DNA of 51,286 nt from Bacteroidia bacterium. GTDB taxonomy: Bacteria > Bacteroidota > Bacteroidia > AKYH767-A > OLB10. The DNA is taken from contig JBAOIA010000014.1 of assembly GCA_037045145.1 (NCBI GenBank), positions 1 to 51,286 on the forward strand, read 5' to 3'. Below the pieces are notes generated by a model. That model worked only from the letters and a program-made list of their open reading frames with translations. It was not told the DNA's origin and searched no databases. Positions 27,223 through 34,531 of the stretch are shown piece by piece (positions within the stretch are counted from its first letter, which is position 1; the number at the start of each line of letters is the position of its first letter). A program made the translations under genes and the position numbers.

Positions 27223-27316
27223 GGCATTTGTTAACATGCTTTAGCGGAAAACTTCCTGGTTGTTATAAATTGCAATAATTTTTTATGCTGATGTTTGGTT
27301 CAATAATCTACATCAA

Positions 27317-28717
27317 ATGAAATCATCTTCCAATGCAGGTGCATTAGCAACAATCATAACAGTATTTTTCTTTTGGGGTTTTGTGGCAGCGTCAAATGGT
27401 ATTTTTATTCCATTTTGTAAGTCGCACTTTAACCTGTCGCAATTTCAATCTCAGTTAATAGACACAGCATTCTATGCAGCATATTTTATCGGCTCACTAT
27501 TATTGTGGTTTAGCTCACAGTTATTCCGGGTTGATATTCTCAACAAGTTAGGATATAAACAAGCAGTCATAGCAGGATTGTTGATTTCTGTTGCAGGATC
27601 TTTGCTAATGATTCCTGCTGTAGGTTCGGGGTCTTTTAGTTTTATCTTATCAGCATTTTTTGTCATTGCCTTAGGATTCTCTCTTCAGCAAACCGCAGCA
27701 CAGCCTTTTGTTACAGCATTAGGCACTGCCGAAACCGGTGCGCATAGACTAAACCTTGGTGGTGGTATTAATTCTTTCGGAACACTTTTAGGTCCAATCT
27801 TAGTTAGTTTAGTCTTGTTTGGCAACCTTAGTCCCGAAGCTGCTTCCAGCGCCACGGTAGAATCTGTTGACACAGTTTATTATATTCTGACAGGTGTTTT
27901 TTTACTGGCTGCATTGTTGCTTGCTGTTGCTAAACTTCCTAAAGTACACAGCACAGAAAAGTTTGAACCCGGACTAGGGGCATTAAAATTTTCTCAACTG
28001 CGATGGGGCATGCTTGCAATATTTGTTTATGTTGGAGTAGAAGTAACCATTCAAAGTAATATGGGTGCCCTTCTGGCATTGCCGCAGTTCGGTGGACTTT
28101 CTACGGCACAAATATCGCCTTATATTTCTCTATATTGGGGCAGCCTCATGATTGGTCGCTGGACGGGTGCCATAAGCGCTTTTAATTTTAAGCCATCAAC
28201 AAAAAAGCTACTTATGATTGTTTTACCGATAGTTGCTTATATCATTGTTCTTTTGGCAAATTACCTTCGTGGCAACGAAATTACCAATCTGTTGCCCTAT
28301 AGTCTTTGTGTTGCTGCTTTAATTGCCGGAAGTTTCTTAGCTCAGGAAAAGCCTGCACGCATGTTGTTTATTTTTTCTGCCGGAGGTATTTTAGCTATGT
28401 TAGTCGGACTTTTTACCGAAGGACAGGTTGCCATGTTTGCTTTCATCAGTGGTGGTTTGTGTTGTAGCATTGGATGGCCTTGTATTTTCGCTTTAAGCAT
28501 AACAGGGCTAGGAAAGTTTACCGGACAGGGCTCTGCTTTTCTGATTATGATGATTCTTGGAGGGGCATTAATTCCTCCTTTACAAGGTTATTTAGCTGAT
28601 GTAACTGATATTCACTCCAGCTACTGGATTACTGTATTTTGCTTTGCATACTTAGCTTGGTTTGCCATAAAGGTTGAAACCATTTTACAAAAACAAGGAT
28701 TTCATACCAATCAATAA
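27317..28717 (+). CDS. Sugar MFS transporter, FucP/GluP type
   Basis: 466 residues with twelve predicted membrane helices and the FucP-family opening TVFFFWGFVAASNGIFIPF and later FALGFSLQQTAAQPF-like segment. FucP relatives import L-fucose, glucose or galactose with protons. The exact sugar cannot be read from sequence. It appears to be an independent gene. Confidence 0.88.
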   Translation: MKSSSNAGALATIITVFFFWGFVAASNGIFIPFCKSHFNLSQFQSQLIDTAFYAAYFIGSLLLWFSSQLFRVDILNKLGYKQAVIAGLLISVAGSLLMIPAVGSGSFSFILSAFFVIALGFSLQQTAAQPFVTALGTAETGAHRLNLGGGINSFGTLLGPILVSLVLFGNLSPEAASSATVESVDTVYYILTGVFLLAALLLAVAKLPKVHSTEKFEPGLGALKFSQLRWGMLAIFVYVGVEVTIQSNMGALLALPQFGGLSTAQISPYISLYWGSLMIGRWTGAISAFNFKPSTKKLLMIVLPIVAYIIVLLANYLRGNEITNLLPYSLCVAALIAGSFLAQEKPARMLFIFSAGGILAMLVGLFTEGQVAMFAFISGGLCCSIGWPCIFALSITGLGKFTGQGSAFLIMMILGGALIPPLQGYLADVTDIHSSYWITVFCFAYLAWFAIKVETILQKQGFHTNQ

Positions 28718-28785
28718 AGACCTTAACATTTTTTTATTTTGGCTAATTAAAATATCCTTTACATTAGCCATCTCACTTTTTATTT

Positions 28786-30849
28786 ATGCAACCACAAAAA
28801 GAGTTTAAGCCATATATCTCAGCTACAGATTCAATGGCTGAGTTTACACTCAAATCAATTCTTCTTGGCGCCATGTTTGGAATTATATTCGGTGCATCAA
28901 CAGTTTATCTGGCTTTAAAAGCAGGGTTGACTGTCTCTGCATCTATTCCAATTGCTGTACTCGCTATAAGTATTGGTCGTAAGTTTTTTAAGACAACCAT
29001 TCTTGAGAATAATATTATTCAGACCACAGGCTCTGCCGGTGAATCTATTGCCTCAGGTGTGGTTTTTACATTGCCTGCATTCTTGTTTTTATCAGTAAAC
29101 GAAAGTGGAATCAGCAATGGCATGCAATATTTTGAATATTGGACCATCTTTACTTTAGCTGTTTTAGGTGGAATGTTGGGTACGCTAATGATGATTCCGC
29201 TACGAAGAAGCCTCATCGTAAAAGAACATGCCACATTACCTTATCCTGAAGGCACTGCCTGTGCACAGGTTTTGATAGCAGGTGAGAAAGGTGGAGACTT
29301 TGCGCGAACAGCTTATTTAGGGTTAGGTTTTGCCATGCTGTATGCCATCTTTCAAAAGGTGTTTCATGTCATAGCTGAAGTGCCGGCCTTTGTGACCAAA
29401 CAAACCAATAAGTATTTACCCTCTGCTACTGTAAGTGGAGAAATCACTCCGGAATATCTTGGTGTAGGCTATATCATCGGACCCAGAATAGGAGGGATGT
29501 TAGTAGCTGGTGGTGTGTTGGCATGGCTTGGATTAATTCCTTTGTTAGCAACTTTAGTTCCTACTGATTTGATTGCTGCACAACTGGTAAAATTAGGATA
29601 CTTAAAGGATGTTCTTACTGCAGGTGGACCCGGTGGTTGGAATCCTGAAACTCACACTTTCACCGATATGGCCGATGCCATTTATCGAGCCTATGTAAGA
29701 CAGATAGGTGCAGGTGCTGTGGCTGCCGGTGGATTTATTACCTTACTCAAAACAATACCTACCATTATTTCATCTTTTAAAGAAAGTGTGAGCTCTCTCA
29801 AAGAAGGACAAGGTGCCAAAACAGTTTCAAGGACTGAAAATGATTTATCATTCAAAACAGTTATTGTAGGTTCAGTTGTTTTAATCATTCTTATGGCATT
29901 ATTACCACAGGTGCCCGGTGAATCTTTTATCAATAAATTACTCATCGGATTACTAATAGTTGTGTTTGGCTTTTTCTTTGTAACAGTTTCAAGCCGCATT
30001 GTCGGTATCATTGGTAGCAGTAATAATCCTATCTCAGGAATGACCATTGCCACCATCATGGGTACTGCTTTAGTTTTTATTGCTATCGGCTGGACAGGTA
30101 AGGTTTTTGAACCGATGGCTCTTGTTGTTGGTGGGCTGGTTTGTATTGCCGCTGCCAATGCCGGTGCAACTTCGCAAGATTTAAAAACCGGTTATATTGT
30201 GGGTGCCACACCACGCAATCAACAAATGGCACTTTTTATCGGGGCAATAGTATCATCTGTAGTTATCGGCTTTACCGTAAAATATCTCGACACACCTACT
30301 GCCGATTTAACAGCACAGGGAATACAACATGCCATTGGCGAAAAGTATGCTGCACCTCAGGCTACCTTAATGGCAACTTTAATTAAAGGTTTGTTGAGCC
30401 ACAACCTCGACTGGCAGTTTGTTTTGGTTGGCGTTTTTGTGGCTATCACTATGGAGCTTTGTGGAGTCAATGCATTATCCTTTGCCGTTGGCGCCTATCT
30501 TCCTTTAAGCACCACGTTGCCCATTTACGCAGGTGGCGTTGTAAAAGGTATTGTTGACTGGAGAGCAAAACGTAAACATAAAAAAGCCGAAGGTGATGAT
30601 GAATTAGGCAAAGGAAATTTGTTTGCAACAGGTTTGGTTGCAGGTGGAGCCTTGGCAGGAGTAGTAGTAGCACTTCTTTCAGTTGATGAAGGTATATTTG
30701 CAGCTCTCGAAAAAATAAACATGCATCACAATATTGCCAATGTTATTGGCGAAAACGGCTATCAATTGCTTGGAACTGTCTTTTTTATTGCTATGGCCAT
30801 TGTGCTTTACCGAATTGCAATTAAACCCGAAAAAAAAGACATTGAATAA
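28786..30849 (+). CDS. OPT-family oligopeptide (or metal-chelate) transporter
   Basis: 687 residues, strongly hydrophobic, about 14-16 membrane segments. OPT features are GAMFGIIFGASTVYLALKAG, TTGSAGESIASGVVFTLPA and PYPEGTACAQVL. Bacterial OPT members import peptides or Fe-siderophore-like chelates by proton symport. TTG about 19 bases before TACATTAG just upstream of the ATG may form its promoter. A thioredoxin-like gene follows 21 bases downstream. Confidence 0.9.
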   Translation: MQPQKEFKPYISATDSMAEFTLKSILLGAMFGIIFGASTVYLALKAGLTVSASIPIAVLAISIGRKFFKTTILENNIIQTTGSAGESIASGVVFTLPAFLFLSVNESGISNGMQYFEYWTIFTLAVLGGMLGTLMMIPLRRSLIVKEHATLPYPEGTACAQVLIAGEKGGDFARTAYLGLGFAMLYAIFQKVFHVIAEVPAFVTKQTNKYLPSATVSGEITPEYLGVGYIIGPRIGGMLVAGGVLAWLGLIPLLATLVPTDLIAAQLVKLGYLKDVLTAGGPGGWNPETHTFTDMADAIYRAYVRQIGAGAVAAGGFITLLKTIPTIISSFKESVSSLKEGQGAKTVSRTENDLSFKTVIVGSVVLIILMALLPQVPGESFINKLLIGLLIVVFGFFFVTVSSRIVGIIGSSNNPISGMTIATIMGTALVFIAIGWTGKVFEPMALVVGGLVCIAAANAGATSQDLKTGYIVGATPRNQQMALFIGAIVSSVVIGFTVKYLDTPTADLTAQGIQHAIGEKYAAPQATLMATLIKGLLSHNLDWQFVLVGVFVAITMELCGVNALSFAVGAYLPLSTTLPIYAGGVVKGIVDWRAKRKHKKAEGDDELGKGNLFATGLVAGGALAGVVVALLSVDEGIFAALEKINMHHNIANVIGENGYQLLGTVFFIAMAIVLYRIAIKPEKKDIE

Positions 30850-30870
30850 TTAGTTTTAAATCAATTTAAG

Positions 30871-31395
30871 ATGAAAAAGAAATTATTAGGGGTTGTATTT
30901 AGTTTATTTATACTGACAGGATATATTTCTTGCTCACAGCCTTCAAAAGAAAAGATTGAACCTAAAATTAAATGGATGGATTTTGAAAGCGCTGTTGCTG
31001 CATCACAAAAAAATCCAAAAAAACTTTTTATTGACGTTTATACCGACTGGTGTGGGTGGTGCAAAAAAATGGATGCATCAACTTTTATGGACGACTCTGT
31101 TGCAGCCTATATCAATGCTAATTTTTATCCGGTAAAGTTTAATGCAGAAAGTAAAGACACCATCCGTTTCTTTGATCAGGTATTTGTTTTTGTTCCGGAA
31201 TATAAAAGCCATGAACTGGCCATATCTTTACTGAACCGGCAAATGGGCTATCCGTCTTATGTTTTTCTGGACGAGAAATTTGCTTCCATCAAAGTACAGC
31301 AAGGATATATGTCTGTTGAAACTTTAATGCCTCTTTTGCATTACTTTGCCAAAGATGCCTACAAAACAAAAACGTTTGAGGAGTTTACGAAGTAG
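30871..31395 (+). CDS. Thioredoxin-like lipoprotein with CGWC site
   Basis: 174 residues. A lipoprotein-type signal ends at C21 (TGYISC). The thioredoxin-like domain (about 33-165) has YTDWCGWCKKMD (C61, C64) and the expected cis-Pro in GYPSYVF. This subgroup (DUF255/SoxW-like) acts in periplasmic disulfide or cytochrome maturation; the exact partner is unknown. It probably shares a transcript with the OPT gene and ends in TAG, showing that TAG is used as a stop here. Confidence 0.87.
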   Translation: MKKKLLGVVFSLFILTGYISCSQPSKEKIEPKIKWMDFESAVAASQKNPKKLFIDVYTDWCGWCKKMDASTFMDDSVAAYINANFYPVKFNAESKDTIRFFDQVFVFVPEYKSHELAISLLNRQMGYPSYVFLDEKFASIKVQQGYMSVETLMPLLHYFAKDAYKTKTFEEFTK

Positions 31396-31453
31396 TAATC
31401 TTGAAATATTTTTAGCGTCTTGCCGGCAAGTCACTTTAATTTAAACAAATTTG

Positions 31454-31620
31454 TTACTCCACCACCACCAACCGTGCTGTGCCCATGTTTGACAGGCCCC
31501 TAATCACTACAGTATAGACACCTGCTGCCAGCGCTTGAGTGCTTAGTGTGCCTTTACCTTTTTGAAACCTACCCGAGGCTACCTCCAAGCCCATCATATT
31601 GATGACAGAATAACTGCCAT
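31454..31620 (-). pseudogene. Orphan T9SS C-terminal sorting-domain remnant (3' end of dead cargo gene)
   Basis: These 167 bases align without gaps to the last 167 bases (stop included) of the intact T9SS gene at 32728-34428, with 14 mismatches by my count (about 92% identity). The remnant keeps the stop position (TAA, 31454-31456), but nothing upstream is in a reading frame with it: the similarity ends at 31620 and a toxin gene ends 16 bases away. With the signal-peptide remnant at 32579-32692 it marks the two ends of one paralogue whose interior is gone. Confidence 0.85.
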
Positions 31621-31635
31621 CATGTTTTCAGATTG

Positions 31636-31971
31636 CTACTCAACAGAAATATTGTCCTTCACACACTCTGTGAGGCGTTTAAGGGGCTCCTTTTTGAAGG
31701 AAGCAAATTTTTTGATAATGATTGTTGGGCTTACAGTAAACACTTCATTTGTCCGAACTTCACTTTCATATTTCAGTTCTCGGTCAATGTCTGTTGGTGC
31801 AATAGCAAAAGAAAACTTATCTCCTCTGATTACAGAAGTGATTTTTGCAACGATGTAATTCTGTTTATTAATGGAATCCTTTGAAATAATAACCGCTGGT
31901 CGTTGCTTGGTAATTGAAAGGTCGGTATAAGGATACGGAAGTAATATGATGTCGCCTTGGTTATATTCCAT
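31636..31971 (-). CDS. MazF/PemK-family toxin (endoribonuclease)
   Basis: 111 residues from ATG 31971. It has the MazF start YNQGDIILLPYPYTD and KQRPAVIIS with the conserved Arg of the active site. The SH3-like barrel pattern continues to the end. MazF enzymes cut mRNA at short motifs and are held inactive by their antitoxin. An in-frame ATG at 31992 would overlap the antitoxin gene; the 31971 start leaves a five-base gap and matches family N-termini. It is the second gene of the pair and ends in TAG. It lies inside the carcass of a T9SS cargo gene. Confidence 0.88.
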   Translation of the reverse strand: MEYNQGDIILLPYPYTDLSITKQRPAVIISKDSINKQNYIVAKITSVIRGDKFSFAIAPTDIDRELKYESEVRTNEVFTVSPTIIIKKFASFKKEPLKRLTECVKDNISVE

Positions 31972-31976
31972 AGCTG

Positions 31977-32408
31977 TTAATAGTTGTTCCAATGTTCATC
32001 TTCGTTGCTGCCCCAATCAGTTGCTAATACTGGCTTGGATAAGTTATAAGAGCTATGAACATCGGCTATGTCTTGGAGATTAAAATATAAAAAGTCAACG
32101 GTTTCAAAAAAATCCAAAGCTGCAATCTTGAAGTCGCGGAACTCTCTGTTGTCAATTGGTTCAATGACAGTTCTGAGTTTTGATAACACTGGAATTATGG
32201 GACTAATTGAGTTTAACTCCTTAGATGCTTCGTTTGGCGACAAGTCTTTGAGATAATACAAAGAGCCACGCAATTTGATTGTAGAATCTTTAATCTTCGG
32301 AATGGCAAACTTCTCATATTTCTCCCAAATAGTTTCAGCGATATTGAAACTTGAAAGAACCCCAAGAGATTCTAAAATGTTTGTTGTAAATGTTAGGCTA
32401 TAAACCAT
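31977..32408 (-). CDS. Probable antitoxin of the MazF-like toxin, unfamiliar N-terminal fold with MazE-like tail
   Basis: 143 residues from ATG 32408. The first 120 or so look all-helical (ILESLGVLSSF; SKELNSISPIIPVLSKLR; DFFETVDFLYFNLQDIAD) and match no AbrB, RHH, HTH or Phd antitoxin pattern that I know. The last residues, ATDWGSNEDEHWNNY, have the D-W ... acidic ... W spacing seen in C-terminal toxin-binding tails of MazE-like antitoxins. Gene order (antitoxin first, five-base gap) fits a type II pair. A TTG at 32423 falls inside the -7 element and cannot be the start. An antitoxin role is inferred from position and tail. Confidence 0.65.
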   Translation of the reverse strand: MVYSLTFTTNILESLGVLSSFNIAETIWEKYEKFAIPKIKDSTIKLRGSLYYLKDLSPNEASKELNSISPIIPVLSKLRTVIEPIDNREFRDFKIAALDFFETVDFLYFNLQDIADVHSSYNLSKPVLATDWGSNEDEHWNNY

Positions 32409-32412
32409 GTCG

Positions 32413-32442
32413 CAAAGATACAATTTAATAGCGGTCTGTCAA
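32413..32442 (-). promoter_or_regulatory. Consensus promoter of the toxin-antitoxin pair, apparently leaderless
   Basis: On the minus strand TTG (32440-32442), 19 bases, then TATCTTTG (32413-32420), a perfect Bacteroidota promoter. The ATG of the antitoxin begins only four bases after the -7 element, so the transcript probably starts at or within the start codon. Confidence 0.78.
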
Positions 32443-32483
32443 TGATTTAATAGGAAAAGTCTGTTCGTTAAACAATAAGTGTT

Positions 32484-32594
32484 CGGGTTATGCAGTGTTT
32501 ACAGCCATTGCCGTGGGTAGGCTTTTGAAACCAAAATCTATCTGCCAGCACCAACGTTTATAAATTGCTTAAATGTGTCTATTTGCATAACCCG
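32484..32594. repeat. 11-base perfect inverted repeat at the breakpoint of the dead T9SS gene
   Basis: CGGGTTATGCA (32484-32494) and its exact complement (32584-32594) flank 89 bases. The right arm overlaps the point where similarity to the intact T9SS gene stops (after GGCGGG). It could be the end of an inserted element or a chance palindrome. The stretch 32443-32578 has no supported gene. Confidence 0.6.
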
Positions 32595-32692
32595 CCCATG
32601 CGTGCCAGCCATTGAAAACTTTGTGCCTGCGTTACATTGAATAAACTTACGTAGGAAGAAATAAGAAGTAAAAGTAAGATTACTTTTTTCAT
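32579..32692 (-). pseudogene. Signal-peptide remnant (5' end of dead T9SS cargo gene)
   Basis: An ATG at 32692 opens 37 codons ending in TAG. The first 34 residues, with signal peptide MKKVILLLLLISSY and the mature start TQAQSFQWLARMGG, match the N-terminus of the intact neighbour (VSQAQSFQWLTRMGG). After GGCGGG the match breaks and the frame stops three codons later. The upstream AACAATTTATC leader is shared with the intact gene. It is the other end of the remnant at 31454-31620. Confidence 0.85.
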
Positions 32693-32727
32693 GATAAATT
32701 GTTTTTTTTAATTACTTTTTTACTTTG

Positions 32728-34428
32728 TTACTCCACCACCACTAACCGTGCTGTGCCCGTGTTTGACTGGCCTTGTATCACTACGGTATAGACACCTGCT
32801 GCCAGCGCTTGAGTGCTTATGGTGCCTTTACCTTTTTGAAACGTACCTATGGCTACCTCCAAGCCCATCATATTGATGACAGAATAACTGCCATTGGTTA
32901 TTGCCGTAGCAAAGGTTACTGCCTCACCTTTGGCAACAGGGTTTGGCCACACACTGATGCCTGCTACCGTTGCTGCAGTTAAATCCGGACTCATGCCCGT
33001 TGTGCAGTTGTAGCCATACTTGGCAATAAAACCATCGGAATGGCCTCCTGCACTTTGCACACTGTGTGTTCCTGCAGTTAATATGTTACTAAATGAACCT
33101 GCAATGTAAATATTGTTTAAATTATCTTTTGTTGCTGCGTTTATTTCGGTGGCACCTGCGTTGGTTAATCTCACAGCATTTAAAGCATTTCCGTTACTAT
33201 CAAAACGGGCTATAAATGCATCATCGTTACCAGCTCCAACCCACGAATCCTGCAACGTATCATTTCCCACTATAGCAAGACCCCTATATTCTTTTGCTAT
33301 GGTTAAATTGTCGGGCATGGCGCTATCAATTTTGCCTGAGTAACCAACATACACTTGTGTTGCCCATACAGGTTGTCCCAAGGGCGACAGTTTAATTAGG
33401 AAAGGGCTTGCACCAGAAGGGGCAATAGGATCTGTGAATACAAAATTGCCACACTTAAGGCCTATGTAAGCAAGTCCGGTTACAAAAATATTATCGTTTG
33501 CGTCTATTCTACAATCAAATGCAAGTGAGCCGTTAAGACCTATGGTTGTATCGGTAAACATATACGACCAATCAAAAATACCGGAATTTGAAAATTTAAA
33601 CACAAGGGCTTGATAGCTGCCCGGTTTGGGATTATAAATAGTTTGGTTACCTACCAAAACCGAATCTTCGGTAAAATAACTGTTGAGTATATAATTGTCC
33701 TGCGAATCCATAGTAACACAATATGCGCCCACAGAATAATTAGTACTAAAGGTAAATATTGATTGCATAATGCCTGATGTATCAAACCTTGAAATATAGG
33801 GTGCTGTATTGGGCTCAGTGGTGTTCCAGCCGGGGAATAATAATCCAGGGCTTGAACCAAATGAAACTACCGGTTGCCCATTGCTATCTAATAATACCTT
33901 GAAACCTCTTGACCCACCGCTAATGGCAGCCGTACCTGCTGCTTTAATCCATAAGTAATTGCCACTTGTATCAAATTTAGCAAGAAACATATCTATATGA
34001 ACATCAGTAAAGGTAGTATCAAAAAAAGTGCAGGGCCGGTTAGGTGTAGATGAAATTCTTCCTGTTAAGTAAATATGCCCTATATTATCTAATACTAGAT
34101 CGCCAGCATCATCTTCGTCTAAACCTCCAGCAGTTTTAACCCACACAAGGTTACCATGACAATCATACTTGCATAAAAACATATCATAGCCTCCATAAGT
34201 AGTAACAGGCACACCGCCAAAATTGGCTATGGAGCGTATGCGTCCGCAGGCATAAACGTTGCCATCGGCATCTACCTCAATATCACGTACCCATTCATCG
34301 GGGTCAAAGTTGAGGTCAGAGTCTGGCCCGCCCATGCGTGTCAGCCATTGAAAACTTTGTGCCTGCGATACATTCAGCAGCCCTGTAGCAAAAAAATATA
34401 TACTGAGTAATAAAATTGCTTTTTTCAT
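32728..34428 (-). CDS. SBBP-repeat beta-propeller protein secreted by T9SS
   Basis: 566 residues: signal peptide (1-23), repeated strands of SBBP type (DADGNVYACGRI, DNIGHIYLTGRI, DANDNIFVTGLA, DNLNNIYIAGSF, roughly one per 45-60 residues) forming a propeller, and a C-terminal type A sorting domain (WPNPVAKGEAV ... GVYTVVIQGQ). Exported and probably attached to the cell surface. A dead paralogue lies directly downstream, with its start 36 bases beyond this stop, so the locus was a tandem array. Confidence 0.88.
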   Translation of the reverse strand: MKKAILLLSIYFFATGLLNVSQAQSFQWLTRMGGPDSDLNFDPDEWVRDIEVDADGNVYACGRIRSIANFGGVPVTTYGGYDMFLCKYDCHGNLVWVKTAGGLDEDDAGDLVLDNIGHIYLTGRISSTPNRPCTFFDTTFTDVHIDMFLAKFDTSGNYLWIKAAGTAAISGGSRGFKVLLDSNGQPVVSFGSSPGLLFPGWNTTEPNTAPYISRFDTSGIMQSIFTFSTNYSVGAYCVTMDSQDNYILNSYFTEDSVLVGNQTIYNPKPGSYQALVFKFSNSGIFDWSYMFTDTTIGLNGSLAFDCRIDANDNIFVTGLAYIGLKCGNFVFTDPIAPSGASPFLIKLSPLGQPVWATQVYVGYSGKIDSAMPDNLTIAKEYRGLAIVGNDTLQDSWVGAGNDDAFIARFDSNGNALNAVRLTNAGATEINAATKDNLNNIYIAGSFSNILTAGTHSVQSAGGHSDGFIAKYGYNCTTGMSPDLTAATVAGISVWPNPVAKGEAVTFATAITNGSYSVINMMGLEVAIGTFQKGKGTISTQALAAGVYTVVIQGQSNTGTARLVVVE

Positions 34429-34531
34429 GATAAATTGTTTTTTAAAATGACCATTATATTTTTTTTACACTATTGGTTGGTGTACTCCTTTTAGCCGCTG
34501 CCCTAATGCAGCGGCATAAGGAGTTAAGCTA

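Noticed and set aside
32409..32423. Upstream TTG start for the antitoxin
   Set aside because: It lies within the -7 element of the promoter, so it would not be transcribed.
32484..32594. Integron attC site (GTTATGC ... GCATAAC)
   Set aside because: The two core-like motifs are in the opposite order to attC (which begins RYYYAAC and ends GTTRRRY), the spacing holds no second pair, and no integrase is in the window.
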